DNA of 64,000 bases from Candidatus Gastranaerophilales bacterium (GCA_944324305.1 CALUVV010000004.1:158652-222651); one strand, 5' to 3'; numbered from the stretch's first letter, positions 1 to 8,214 are shown. The notes: generated by a model from the letters alone, not told the origin. Program-made: numbers and translations.

Positions 1-342
1 TAAGCCTTCTTTTTTGTTTTTTTCACCTTCCGTAAGATTCGTTTTTGAGTTTAATTCAAAGAGCTCTTCTTGAGCACGTTTCCTTAAAAATGTAAATAAT
101 ACATTTCTAGCTTTATTATTTTCAAAGACATCTAAGAAACTTTTCTCATTATCAAAAAGTTTCCCATCTTCATCCAGTTTTTTATTATAATATTTTTCAG
201 CAAATTCATAGTCTGAAAGGTTCTCAAGTGTTGGAGATTGAAATCCCAGTTCTATATTGCCATTGGAAGGCTTATTTATATATAGTCCACTAAAGTAAGA
301 ATTATTGATATTATTATAGTATTTTATTGCAGAAATTTTCAT
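1..342 (-). CDS. Hypothetical protein, 3' end cut by window edge
   Basis: Open frame of 114 codons on the minus strand from an ATG at 342 with no stop before the window edge, so only the N-terminal part is visible. It begins MKISAIKYYNNINNSYFSG, which resembles the downstream-style N-termini (MKI..., then a Phe-Ser-Gly motif) of other unknown proteins in this window. The rest is hydrophilic and rich in Lys, Glu and Asn. It starts 7 bases after the stop of the 410-residue gene and is likely in one operon with it. No family recognised. Confidence 0.6.
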   Translation of the reverse strand, partial: MKISAIKYYNNINNSYFSGLYINKPSNGNIELGFQSPTLENLSDYEFAEKYYNKKLDEDGKLFDNEKSFLDVFENNKARNVLFTFLRKRAQEELFELNSKTNLTEGEKNKKEGL

Positions 343-349
343 CTTTTAT

Positions 350-1582
350 TTAGCCTATTAAATTATCAAATATTTCTTTACAAGTTTCAAGGAATGATGT
401 ATGCGTATCTGGATTACTTATGGTTTCAGTAATTGCATCATTTTGAATAATATCAGCTACATCAGAATGGGTTTCACTTATTCTGTGAAGAAATTCTTGG
501 AAAGAATCCAAGTGTAACCCTACATCAAGATTTGATGCCGGATGATATTCTAATAAATATTCCTTTAATTTAATTTTATCAAAAAAGTCTGCAATTTCTC
601 CCAGAGAATCTTCCTTTAGATGATATTTATCTAAAATACCCTTAAGATCTTCATCAATAGCGACTTTAGAAACACTTCCGTCTGGCTTACTAATGGTTAA
701 AATTTCTCGTCCAAACATATCATAACTTTTAGATTTATCGTATAAATGGCTAAAACGACTATCAGGAGAAAGCGGATTAAAAAAGTCCATAATTTTTTGT
801 GCCAATTTTCTGTTATCATCAGGATCTACAACTCTATCAATTGCAGAATGAGGAATTCTTTTCTCTCCAGAATAAATATTGCTGAAATCATCTTCTGGTC
901 TAGAATTATTGTCCTGTATATATTCCTGTCTTGTTTGTTTCCATTGAATTGGGTTAGCAGTTCCCATAGAAGCTCCCTTAAAATTAGGAGAATTCAAATC
1001 GGGTAAGGCTAAATTATGGAGAATACCTGTTTCATCTTGTACAAATGATAAATTATGGTCAGGATCAATAACAACACCTTTTTCCATATCAATATACTTA
1101 TTATTTGCAAGATCTATATCTACAGAACCATCAAAATTTTTAAATATACCATGTTCAAAATCAGAAATATCGTACTTACTAGCATCAATATCAATTGGAG
1201 TACCTTCTATTTTTAGAATTCCTTCATCTGAATCAACCGTGATGGCATCAGTCTTTAGTTGATCTGTACTCATAAAATACGTACCATCAGGAAGAAATAT
1301 ATCTTTAGGATTCATTCTGTTCATAACATAAGTTCCTGCTCCTATTGATAAAACAAATGGAGCTCCAACAATACCTATAGCTTCTAAATCAGATAAAATA
1401 TCTTTTTTATTATTTTTCTTCTCAACTCCACTAAAAGAAATTCCATCTACTGATTTCATAAAAAAGTCAGGTTTATTATCATTGAAATTTGGTTGTAATG
1501 CAAAACTTTTATTTATGTTATTAGTAGAGTTTTGTTGTTTATTAATATTCCCAATAGAATATGTGTGAAATTGTATTTTCAT
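350..1582 (-). CDS. Hypothetical protein, 410 aa, one membrane segment
   Basis: Unrecognised. The start at 1582 is preceded by a good ribosome binding site (AGGGGT). The N-terminal 60 residues are polar and Asn-rich and carry a GISFSG motif at about residues 47-52, a pattern repeated in other unknown proteins here (QQSFTG at 9516-11537, SVSFSG at 44194-44655). One hydrophobic segment lies at about residues 68-87. The remaining ~320 residues are acidic, Asp-rich and soluble-looking, with phrases such as LPDGTYF and FDGSVDIDL that suggest beta-rich repeats. It lies beside the decayed Mu-like element but does not look like a phage gene. Probably a lineage-specific envelope or cytoplasmic protein; function unknown. 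Confidence 0.6.
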   Translation of the reverse strand: MKIQFHTYSIGNINKQQNSTNNINKSFALQPNFNDNKPDFFMKSVDGISFSGVEKKNNKKDILSDLEAIGIVGAPFVLSIGAGTYVMNRMNPKDIFLPDGTYFMSTDQLKTDAITVDSDEGILKIEGTPIDIDASKYDISDFEHGIFKNFDGSVDIDLANNKYIDMEKGVVIDPDHNLSFVQDETGILHNLALPDLNSPNFKGASMGTANPIQWKQTRQEYIQDNNSRPEDDFSNIYSGEKRIPHSAIDRVVDPDDNRKLAQKIMDFFNPLSPDSRFSHLYDKSKSYDMFGREILTISKPDGSVSKVAIDEDLKGILDKYHLKEDSLGEIADFFDKIKLKEYLLEYHPASNLDVGLHLDSFQEFLHRISETHSDVADIIQNDAITETISNPDTHTSFLETCKEIFDNLIG

Positions 1583-1597
1583 ATTACCCCTTTTTTT

Positions 1598-2227
1598 TCA
1601 TGCTAAAACATAAACAAGAAATAAGTTGCTATGTAAATATATAACTTTACAAATCGTTACGTTGGTATGAGGATTACCCCTGCAACTGCATCTCAAACCG
1701 TTCGGAGGGTAAAAATTTGCCAAGAAGATCATCATATATGTAAATCAAACCATGAAGCTGGGCGTGTTCAGGTCTGGTTCTTTTATCAAGGACAGCGACA
1801 TATTCTCAATATTGTCTATTGTCAACATTATCCATCTGCGTTTTGTACCGCCCCGTCATATATGAAGTCTGCATATTAACTGCATAGATGGTTTTTAATC
1901 TGTACATTGAGCCGAGTTGAACTTTTGCTGCGTTACCTTTAGAATCAACAACAATCTGCTCACCCCGCCAACCTTTCTTTTGCAGGGTTGGTTTGAGTTC
2001 TTTTTGAAATTCATGAAACGTTTTACCTTCTGACAGTGCTTTGTCTAATGAAGTGCGAATATCTTTTAATATATCTTCTCGCATAACTTTTGCAACTGTA
2101 AAAGTTTTTTATGAGCATCTTCCCATAGGTCGTACCAATCCCACGAATACGAATTTCCTTTTTTCTGAAAATATTTAATTGCGGCAGTCGGAGCAAGTTT
2201 AAATAATCCCTTAAGTTCGACTGTCAT
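1598..2227 (-). pseudogene. Mu gpF-like (SPP1 gp7 family) head morphogenesis gene, broken
   Basis: The intact form is a minor head protein needed for capsid assembly in Mu-like phages. The start at 2227 has an AGGAGTG binding site and reads MTVELKGLFKLAPTAAIKYF, a typical gpF N-terminus. A frameshift in an A run near 2110 moves the frame to the segment beginning at 2084 (VAKVMREDILKDI...GKTFHEFQKELKPTLQKKGW). An in-frame TGA at 1806-1808 interrupts the segment just before VAVLDKRTRPEHAQLHG, the family's most conserved motif. A second frameshift near 1700 is needed to reach PNGLRCSCR, the usual PPNGxxCRC motif. Two frameshifts and one nonsense change mean no functional product. Its start overlaps the stop of the PAPS-reductase-like remnant by one base (TAATG), as in an intact phage operon. 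Confidence 0.85.
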
Positions 2228-2354
2228 TAATACTTCACTCCTATAAAATCAAGAACTCTGCCGCATCCGAGTTTATTTATGCAATAATCGTGAAGTTTCC
2301 ACCTGAGAATGAAACATACACTTTACCGTCAAAGTGGTCGTAAAATTGTTTAAT
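2227..2354 (-). pseudogene. PAPS reductase-like gene remnant with internal deletion
   Basis: Too short and broken to be an ordinary open frame. One frame gives QFYDHFDGKVYVSFSGG, matching the N-terminal PP-loop region (YVSFSGGKDST) of phage-borne phosphoadenosine phosphosulfate reductase-like proteins. After a frame change at about 2300 another frame gives KLHDYCINKLGCGRVLDF and ends IGVKY-stop, matching the C-terminus of the same proteins. The middle (about 200 residues in intact members) is missing, as is the extreme N-terminus. The stop at 2227-2229 overlaps the start of the gpF-like pseudogene. Recognition is from memory of the family; an alignment would confirm it. Confidence 0.65.
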
Positions 2355-2415
2355 TCAATTTTTACAAACTATGAGTATTAAAAGTTTTTAATAAAAAAAA
2401 TCGGGGAAAAGTTTA

Positions 2416-3111
2416 TTAAAAAATATTAAGTAAATTTTTCTTTAAATCCTGATACAAATCTTCAAATGTTCGTTCTTTTCGCCAGATATATTCTGCCAGA
2501 TTGTGATACAAGTTAACTTCATTTTTATTATGACTAACTATTCTTGATAGATAACAATAGACCTTTTTAAATTCTTTGATTTCTGCTTTATTAAAACTCG
2601 TTTCATTCTGTCCTTTAAGTAATTTATCTGTAACAAAAACTTGGTTATTATAAATATAAAAATATGCATATTGTTCAAAAAATATTCTATACCTCCCGAT
2701 TTGTGGTTTTTCAAAGAAAAAATTTAAGAGTATTTTAAGTTGTTGTTCATAGATTAATTTCCTAAATTCTTTATAAAAACCGACAATACAGGCTTGACTC
2801 AAGTTTACCAAATGGTATGCCTTTTGCGATGGTATTTTAAGGCAAAATAATTTAATAATTAAATCTATAGTTTCTTGAGAATGATACTGAAACATAAGAT
2901 GTAAATTTTTGTTTTGTACTTTAATATTATTTTGTGCAGTAGATGATTTTACATAAGAATAGACTCCTTTATGTTTTTCAATACAACCTTCTTCTATTAA
3001 AAATAATAGTCCTCTATCGAGCATATTTTCTTCTATTTCAAGATAGCTTAGTATTTCTTCACTCGTAAAGTTTTTTAATCGTCTGCATAGGGAAAGTAGT
3101 TTGTCTTTCAT
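2416..3111 (-). CDS. Unknown protein of the Mu-like element, 231 aa
   Basis: Third gene of the transposition operon. It starts inside the B-like ATPase gene (53-base overlap) with an AAAGGAAT binding site just upstream of its ATG, so the overlap looks real. Residues 1-50 look like a winged helix (LKNFTSEEILSYLEIEEN). Residues about 85-125 (IIKLFCLKIPSQKAYHLVNL and the following FRKLIYEQQ) resemble the N-terminal helical region of IS1595/ISXO2-type transposases, but no DDE catalytic domain follows. The C-terminal third is aromatic and Lys-rich. A regulatory or DNA-binding partner of transposition is possible; I do not recognise the family. Confidence 0.5.
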   Translation of the reverse strand: MKDKLLSLCRRLKNFTSEEILSYLEIEENMLDRGLLFLIEEGCIEKHKGVYSYVKSSTAQNNIKVQNKNLHLMFQYHSQETIDLIIKLFCLKIPSQKAYHLVNLSQACIVGFYKEFRKLIYEQQLKILLNFFFEKPQIGRYRIFFEQYAYFYIYNNQVFVTDKLLKGQNETSFNKAEIKEFKKVYCYLSRIVSHNKNEVNLYHNLAEYIWRKERTFEDLYQDLKKNLLNIF

Positions 3112-3793
3112 TAATTATTCCTTTCAAAGTGTATTCGTCAATTTTATCAAATTTGTTTGTTTCAGATATTTTTTCAATCCTGTTAATGAGCTTAACAAGC
3201 TGTCTGAATTGGTTTGTACGTGTTGCAAGATATTCTATTGCATCCTCAGTAAAATTAAGCTCGGTAAGCTCATTAATAATTTCTTTAATATCTGAACTGT
3301 TAAATTGTTCGAATTTTAGTTTCTTAAAGATTCTGTCTTCAAAGTGCTTGAACCTTGCAATCTTTTTATCCATCACTCCCATCCCGGATAAAACAACAGG
3401 ACATCCTGTCGAGTCCTGAATATCTCTCAAAATTTCTATTACGTTTTTACCGCTGAAGAGGTAGTCAGCCTCATCAACTATGATTATTTTGGGATCTCGT
3501 TTTAAATGTTTGAGGATAAGTTTAAAATTTTCCTGCATTAAATACAGCGGTCGTTCCCCGAGTTCATCCACAATAGCTTGTAATAAACCGTTCTGCGTCA
3601 TTTCATTATTTGCTCTGACATAAACCGCATCGTTTCTTGTCGCCCACCAAATAATAGCTTTGGTCTTACCAAGCCCATGGTCGCCGTAAACTAATGCAAG
3701 TTTTGGAATATTCGGCGGCAGATTTTGGAGTTCATCCATCAAAGCTACAAATCGCTTGACGTTTTTTGTTTTTACAAATTTTGTATTATTCAT
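3059..3793 (-). CDS. MuB-like AAA+ ATPase, transposition target protein
   Basis: Mu B and related proteins (TnsC, IstB type) bind target DNA using ATP, recruit the transposase and give target immunity. The 244-residue product has a Walker A motif GDHGLGKT at about residues 37-44, a Walker B motif IIIVDEADYLF at about 108-118 and a sensor-like VLSGMG just after. The C-terminal part is helical, as in MuB. It lies two bases downstream of the transposase gene in the same orientation, the A-B order of Mu. The gene appears intact, although structural genes further downstream are broken. TnsC-like is the alternative label; the length and the A-B pairing favour MuB. Confidence 0.8.
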   Translation of the reverse strand: MNNTKFVKTKNVKRFVALMDELQNLPPNIPKLALVYGDHGLGKTKAIIWWATRNDAVYVRANNEMTQNGLLQAIVDELGERPLYLMQENFKLILKHLKRDPKIIIVDEADYLFSGKNVIEILRDIQDSTGCPVVLSGMGVMDKKIARFKHFEDRIFKKLKFEQFNSSDIKEIINELTELNFTEDAIEYLATRTNQFRQLVKLINRIEKISETNKFDKIDEYTLKGIINERQTTFPMQTIKKLYE

Positions 3794-3795
3794 AA

Positions 3796-5799
3796 TTAAT
3801 CTCCGTATAAATTGTAATATTCATCACTTCTCATATAGTCAGCAAGCCATTTTCTGTCTTCAGGATTTGTTGTCCCGTTTGACATAAGCCACTCATACTT
3901 TTCATAATTAGAATTAAAAATCGGCTTGTTCATCTGCTGTTCACGAGGTGTTTGCTTCCGTTCACGTTTTGGTTTTGTCTCAGGGATTACTATAGTGTCA
4001 ATTTTTTCATTTACATTTACCCCTTCAATTTCCAAAACCTCTGTTTTTTCGGTAGGAAAGTATTTTTGAAACTCTTTTTTAGCCTTCTTAAACTGTCGTT
4101 GCTGTCTTTGGTACTGCTGTTTGTATTCCTCCATATCTTTAACAGTGCCGAGAACATTTGCCATCGGGTGAACTTTTTGTACCCTATGTGCAACGCATAA
4201 AAATTCACCTTTCATTGAATAAACATGAACCTTTGAAAGGTCAAACAAGCTGTAGCGGACATAAACCTTATCCCGAAGTCCAAGTATAACGTCACTTCTG
4301 TAATGCATTCCGAGGAACGTTATTCCATGTTTGTTTATTGTTCTTGCTTCCGTTTTCATCATCAGGTCGTTCAAAATATTTTTATCAATGTCTTGCTTTT
4401 GAACGGTATTTAAACACTCTTTAATTGTCATATCTCTATCATTCGGACAAGGTTTTGAGTTATGGTAATCAATCCAGCAATCAATATATTTAATAACTTC
4501 CTGAACAGTCGGAATGTAGTTTTTATTCATCTTTCTGTGCATTTCACGGTGTAACTTCTCACCCCGTTTCATCCACGCCGGCTTATCTTCAATACTTGTT
4601 CCGATGTAGCTTGGCATCATTTTTTCAAACTCCTCCTGAAATTCAAGGAAGAATCGCTCTATGATTTTAGCTCTTGCATTGTACGGTTTAGCAAAAACGG
4701 AGCGTATCCCTAAATTTGCATACGCTCCGTTAAAGCCCTCCTCGTCAAAATCACAAGATTGAAAATACTTCGCTTTAAAAGCCCTGCCGTTATCTTGGTA
4801 TACAACCTTTGGAATCATACCTAAATTAATAATGGCATTTCTAAGTGCTGATGCTATGCATTGGGTATTTTCAGTCATCATAATTTCATAACCTACAAGT
4901 GCGGTTGACTTCCAATCTAAAAAGCCAACGAGTGTTGCTCTCGTTGGCTTGCCGGTGAATGGATTAATAACTTGAAAATTCAGAACGTGTCCGTCTGCTA
5001 TTAAGACATCGCCGACACTAAGCACTGAAATATCCCGTTCAATATATGCTTCCACTTTATCGTGGTATGCTTTCTCGCCTTCTCTAAATAAAACCCATTT
5101 GTCATAATTATTTTTTTTGTAGTGTTCAGCAAATCTTTTAAAACTTAAATCACAAGGTAATGCCTCATATCCTCGTTTTTCAAGAATGCTTTTACTTAAA
5201 TGTACCGCTTTATTTAAGCTGAATTTATTCGGATGCAGTAAGAATTTTAAAAACACCTGTTTCATTTCATCATTTAGAATTGAGTTATATTCATTCTGTT
5301 TGCTAACTTTATATCCCGGTATTAAACTTCTGTAATCTTTTGCTTCTTCATAAGCCCCTAGCCAACGATGCAAAGTTCCGATTGAGATACTTCCTAAAAA
5401 TTTGTAAACCGATGGAAGTAAAAGACCTGAATTATATAATTCTAAAAATACAGAATCAGCCTCTTTTTTAGTTTTGTATTGCGTTCTGACTTTTAATAAT
5501 TCGTTAACCACATCAACCCTTGCTAATGCCGTCATCCTTGCTTTTTCTGACATAAATGAAGGGGTTTGAGGTTTATTGTTTACAGGAACTAATGCTGTAC
5601 ATTTCATTTCCTCGTCTTCAAGTTTTTCCTGTATTTCAGGTTCAAGGGATGAATATAAAATCTCATACGATTTACCGCCGAAAACTGTTACTTCACGAGC
5701 CTCGTACTTGCCTTTTTGTATTGCAATCCTTATACTGCGTGTGCTTTTTAATCCTTTAATCTTTGCTATCTTATTTATATCTATATATTCATTCTTCAT
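3796..5799 (-). CDS. MuA-like DDE transposase
   Basis: Catalyses strand transfer for a Mu-like transposable phage or transposon. The N-terminus (IDINKIAKIKGLKSTRSIRI) fits the MuA end-binding helix-turn-helix. The RNase H-like core shows the acidic triad: D in VLIADGHVLNF (about residue 269), D in VVYQDNGRAF (about 335) and E in IIERFFLEFQ (about 370), close to the spacing in MuA. A basic C-terminal tail follows, as expected for the MuB-interacting region. I chose ATG 5799 over GTG 5808; neither has a strong binding site. The frame is undamaged, so the element may still be mobilisable in trans, although its phage genes are decayed. A TnsB-type label is possible. Confidence 0.85.
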   Translation of the reverse strand: MKNEYIDINKIAKIKGLKSTRSIRIAIQKGKYEAREVTVFGGKSYEILYSSLEPEIQEKLEDEEMKCTALVPVNNKPQTPSFMSEKARMTALARVDVVNELLKVRTQYKTKKEADSVFLELYNSGLLLPSVYKFLGSISIGTLHRWLGAYEEAKDYRSLIPGYKVSKQNEYNSILNDEMKQVFLKFLLHPNKFSLNKAVHLSKSILEKRGYEALPCDLSFKRFAEHYKKNNYDKWVLFREGEKAYHDKVEAYIERDISVLSVGDVLIADGHVLNFQVINPFTGKPTRATLVGFLDWKSTALVGYEIMMTENTQCIASALRNAIINLGMIPKVVYQDNGRAFKAKYFQSCDFDEEGFNGAYANLGIRSVFAKPYNARAKIIERFFLEFQEEFEKMMPSYIGTSIEDKPAWMKRGEKLHREMHRKMNKNYIPTVQEVIKYIDCWIDYHNSKPCPNDRDMTIKECLNTVQKQDIDKNILNDLMMKTEARTINKHGITFLGMHYRSDVILGLRDKVYVRYSLFDLSKVHVYSMKGEFLCVAHRVQKVHPMANVLGTVKDMEEYKQQYQRQQRQFKKAKKEFQKYFPTEKTEVLEIEGVNVNEKIDTIVIPETKPKRERKQTPREQQMNKPIFNSNYEKYEWLMSNGTTNPEDRKWLADYMRSDEYYNLYGD

Positions 5800-5846
5800 C
5801 GTACACACACATTAGCTCTGAAGACAAAGAATTTGAACACCACTTC

Positions 5847-5932
5847 CGAGCTTTGGCAACAACTCTTAACATACTTACGCAATCAAAGATTGCTTGTATG
5901 TTAGAGTTTTGCATCCATCATTCTAAAGCTCG
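5847..5932. promoter_or_regulatory. Nested inverted repeat in the divergent region upstream of the transposase
   Basis: Three arm pairs are nested around one centre: CGAGCTTT (5847-5854) with AAAGCTCG (5925-5932), AACTCTTAACATAC (5861-5874) with GTATGTTAGAGTT (5896-5908), and GCAATC (5879-5884) with GATTGC (5888-5893). It fills the gap between the transposase start and the divergent DUF262 gene, where Mu carries its operator and repressor control region. It could be an operator array or a large RNA hairpin in the leader. The symmetry is seen; the role is inferred. Confidence 0.55.
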
Positions 5933-5997
5933 CATTAGCTCGCTAAGAGTGAATGTATGTCGCTTTTGTATCAATTATTTTGTGCTAATATGACTTT

Positions 5998-6453
5998 ATG
6001 AGCAAAGTTATAAATATTGAAGATGCATTGAAACAATGCAAAATCGAAGTAATAAATATAAATGCAAAAGATTTGTTAATGCCTGAATATCAGAATTTAA
6101 ATAAATATTTCAATGATGAACGAAAATGGACTACAAAACAAAAAAATAATTTTATAGAATCATTGTTCTTTGGTTTATTTGTACAACAATTATTTATTTA
6201 TGAACCGAATAAACAAGAAAGCTTTATTATTGATGGTTATAACCGCATCCAAACAATCAAAGAGTTTTTAAATGATGAATTTCCTCTTGAGGGGCTATCT
6301 AAATTTAACTGGCAATATAACGGAAAAGTGTTCAGCAGACTGAATGAGACTCTCAAATATCATTTAGAGCATTATCCTATAATAATAAATAAAATAAAAC
6401 GAAAGACATCAGACGATAATTTAAAAGCTTTATACATAAATTTCAATTCATAA
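5998..6453 (+). CDS. DUF262 (ParB-like) domain protein, short or truncated
   Basis: The 151-residue product resembles the N-terminal half of DUF262 proteins, the ParB/sulfiredoxin-like nucleotide-binding domain found in GmrSD-type restriction systems. The key motif IIDGYNRIQTIKEFL at about residues 78-92 matches the usual IIDGxQRLxTI with Gln replaced by Asn. It stops at LYINFNS, where longer relatives normally continue (IFxRINxGG...), so it is probably truncated. It is divergent from the MuA-like gene, the position of the repressor in Mu, and lies next to the repeat-rich putative element end. It may be a host gene cut by insertion, or element cargo. Start: ATG with no strong binding site. 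Confidence 0.55.
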   Translation: MSKVINIEDALKQCKIEVININAKDLLMPEYQNLNKYFNDERKWTTKQKNNFIESLFFGLFVQQLFIYEPNKQESFIIDGYNRIQTIKEFLNDEFPLEGLSKFNWQYNGKVFSRLNETLKYHLEHYPIIINKIKRKTSDDNLKALYINFNS

Positions 6454-6454
6454 A

Positions 6455-6810
6455 ATTACCGACCTTAAAAAAAATTTACCGACCTTTTTTGAAAACGGAC
6501 TTGCCCAAAAAAATCAATCTGTCTGTTAAAAATCAAACTAGGTGTAATACCCCGCTATTATTGAGTTTTAATGGTAAAATCAAACTGTCTGTTTTTTCCA
6601 AAAAAAGTCCGTTTTCGTCCAGTTTGATTTTTCGCAAATCACAAAACTTCCGACGGCTAAAATCTAGTAAAATCAAGGGTTTCTACCTTAAAAATCAAAC
6701 TGTCTGTTATAATCAAACTGGACGTTTAAATACATTCCGACCGCCAAAATACCCATTATATTTGAGTTTTAGCGATTATTCCTAAACTGTTCCAAATTCC
6801 TAAACTACCT
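6455..6810. repeat. Clustered repeats, candidate end of the Mu-like element
   Basis: Non-coding stretch dense in short repeats. AATCAA(A/T)CTGTCTGTT occurs at 6512-6527, 6578-6593 and 6692-6707. AATCAAACTGGACG occurs at 6711-6724 and inverted at 6616-6629. AAAACGGACTT at 6492-6502 is inverted as AAGTCCGTTTT at about 6605-6615. TACCGACCTT occurs at about 6457 and 6477, and TTGAGTTTTA at about 6560 and 6760. Multiple transposase-binding repeats near the end lying 5' of the transposase gene are typical of Mu- and Tn7-type elements. The exact terminal dinucleotide and target duplication could not be fixed. Confidence 0.5.
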
Positions 6811-6872
6811 GTTAAAATACACGGTTTCTAATAATTCAATCTTCACTGATTCTCTAGTTCTGGACTAAAAAA

Positions 6873-6961
6873 CGGAGTAATAGGGATTTGAACCCTAGAT
6901 GCAGATTGCTCCACATAACACCTTAGCAGGGTGCCGCCTTCAGCCACTCGGCCATTACTCC
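6873..6961 (-). tRNA. tRNA-Ser (anticodon GCU)
   Basis: Minus-strand cloverleaf of 89 bases including a G discriminator. The acceptor stem GGAGTAA pairs with TTACTCC, the D-arm starts TGGCCGAGTGGCTGAAGGC, the anticodon loop is CTGCTAA (anticodon GCT), a long variable arm typical of class II tRNAs follows, and the T-loop is GTTCAAATCC. No CCA is encoded; a run of T follows the 3' end. It decodes AGC/AGU serine codons. The repeat-rich putative element end begins about 60 bases from its 3' end. Confidence 0.95.
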
Positions 6962-7135
6962 ATTTCTTATTAAATTATGCGTAACTCAATGTCACGACAT
7001 GTGCATATAAGTATAATAACATAAATATTTTTTTTCGTAAATATTTTATTTATTATTATTTAAAGCATTTAGTCTTGACCGATATCTGCTATTAAGTTAA
7101 AATATTGATAAAAGTTACATAGAAAGGCGTTTTTA

Positions 7136-7651
7136 ATGATTGAAATGAAAGTTATGGGAATTGCTCTTGATACCAGAACTGGTTCCCCGATAGTTGTTTT
7201 ACATGATAAAGAAAACAGAAAAGCTTTGCCTATTTGGATAGGGTCTGCCGAAGCCAGTGCGATAATCAGAAAAATTGAAAATTTATCCGTTGCACGCCCG
7301 ATGACACATGATTTGATTATTAATATTATTGAGAAAACCGGTTATACACTTGATAAAATAGAAATCAATGATGTGGAAAAAGATACTTATTATGCAACTT
7401 TATTTTTATCAAATAGTGAAGGACAAGTTTTAGAGATTGATTCAAGGCCGTCCGATGCGATTGCGGTTGCTATAAGAGTAGATGCTCCTATTTTTGTTAC
7501 GGCTAATGTTATATCAAACGGTTCTGTTTCAACAGATTCTGCAAAAGACGAGGAAGAAGCTCAGGAATTTAAGAAATTTGTGCAGAGTATAAAACCTTCA
7601 GACTTTGCGAAATTAATGAAAGATAATGACCATCACGAAAGTGACCAATAA
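7136..7651 (+). CDS. Bifunctional nuclease (BFN, DUF151) domain protein
   Basis: The 171-residue product matches the BFN/DUF151 family through its core: VMGIALDTRTGSPIVVLHD, LPIWIGSAEASAI, RPMTHDLI and IDSRPSDAIAVAIR. The last motif is the most conserved part of the family. Plant and bacterial members have been reported to have DNase and RNase activity, but the cellular role is uncertain. The C-terminal ~35 residues are acidic and probably flexible. A GAAAGG binding site precedes the ATG. Monocistronic in appearance; the upstream neighbour is the divergent tRNA-Ser gene. Confidence 0.85.
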   Translation: MIEMKVMGIALDTRTGSPIVVLHDKENRKALPIWIGSAEASAIIRKIENLSVARPMTHDLIINIIEKTGYTLDKIEINDVEKDTYYATLFLSNSEGQVLEIDSRPSDAIAVAIRVDAPIFVTANVISNGSVSTDSAKDEEEAQEFKKFVQSIKPSDFAKLMKDNDHHESDQ

Positions 7652-7733
7652 TTACTTTTGTTAATTTTGTAACAATATTTTTAAAAACTGAAAATATACT
7701 TATTTTTGATTTTTATTAATGGTAAGGACTATT

Positions 7734-7940
7734 ATGAACGGAATTGAAGCAGTACAGCCGAATAATATTTTTAGAGTAAATGCAGTTAACCTTTTTGACA
7801 ATAATAATCGTCAAGATAAAGCTGTAAGGCGGTTTGATGCAGGTTTATTTGCTCAACAAACAAATGAAAATTATAATTTAAATCATCCGAGAGTAATCGG
7901 AAGTGAGACACAGGCAAGACATTTAGATTTACTTGCTTAA
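7734..7940 (+). CDS. Small hypothetical protein, 68 aa
   Basis: Unrecognised. ATG 7734 is preferred over ATG 7719 because an AAGGA binding site lies at the right distance from it. The product begins MNGIEAVQPNNIFRVNAVNL, contains no membrane segment and ends HLDLLA. The N-terminal NGIEA is shared with the small protein at 49760-50047 (GLNGIEAISGVQPAS), and short hydrophobic-Ala endings are shared with the proteins at 49760 and 50060 (IFTA, LNLFA). These look like members of a loose lineage-specific family of small soluble proteins. Function unknown. Confidence 0.55.
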   Translation: MNGIEAVQPNNIFRVNAVNLFDNNNRQDKAVRRFDAGLFAQQTNENYNLNHPRVIGSETQARHLDLLA

Positions 7941-8016
7941 TATATCGTAATATAAAAGCAATTTTTATCTCCTGCTTTTCTTTATATATATAAGGGAAAA
8001 TTTTGGGGATAAATTT

Positions 8017-8214
8017 ATGTCAATACAAAAACTTCTTGGTACAAGTTGGGGAAACAGGGTAAGCAATCACGGTAATGCGGTATACAGGGATAATAATTTT
8101 GTAAAAAATACGTTTAACTTTGGAAATGCAAATCCTGATAAACCTAATGGTATAGTATATGAGAATGCTCTCGGGGATCCTCCTAAGGGTACCAGATTAT
8201 ATTGTTTAGGATAA
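8017..8214 (+). CDS. Small hypothetical protein, 65 aa
   Basis: Unrecognised. It begins MSIQKLLGTSWGNRVSNHGN, is rich in Asn and Gly, has no membrane segment and ends RLYCLG. A weak GGGGAT binding site precedes the ATG. It follows the 68-residue gene at 7734 after 76 bases, and its 3' end overlaps that of a small convergent gene by 9 bases. Composition resembles the small proteins at 49760-50323. Function unknown. Confidence 0.5.
   Translation: MSIQKLLGTSWGNRVSNHGNAVYRDNNFVKNTFNFGNANPDKPNGIVYENALGDPPKGTRLYCLG

Noticed and set aside
1667..1879. A 70-residue plus-strand open frame
   Set aside because: It lies antisense to the gpF-like pseudogene and has no family resemblance.
6489..6785. A 98-residue open frame over the repeat region
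   Set aside because: It is built from the repeats, is Lys/Phe/Ser-rich by composition, and has no binding site.
6455..6810. CRISPR array in the repeat-rich region
   Set aside because: Repeats are short, in both orientations and irregularly spaced; there are no uniform spacers and no cas genes.
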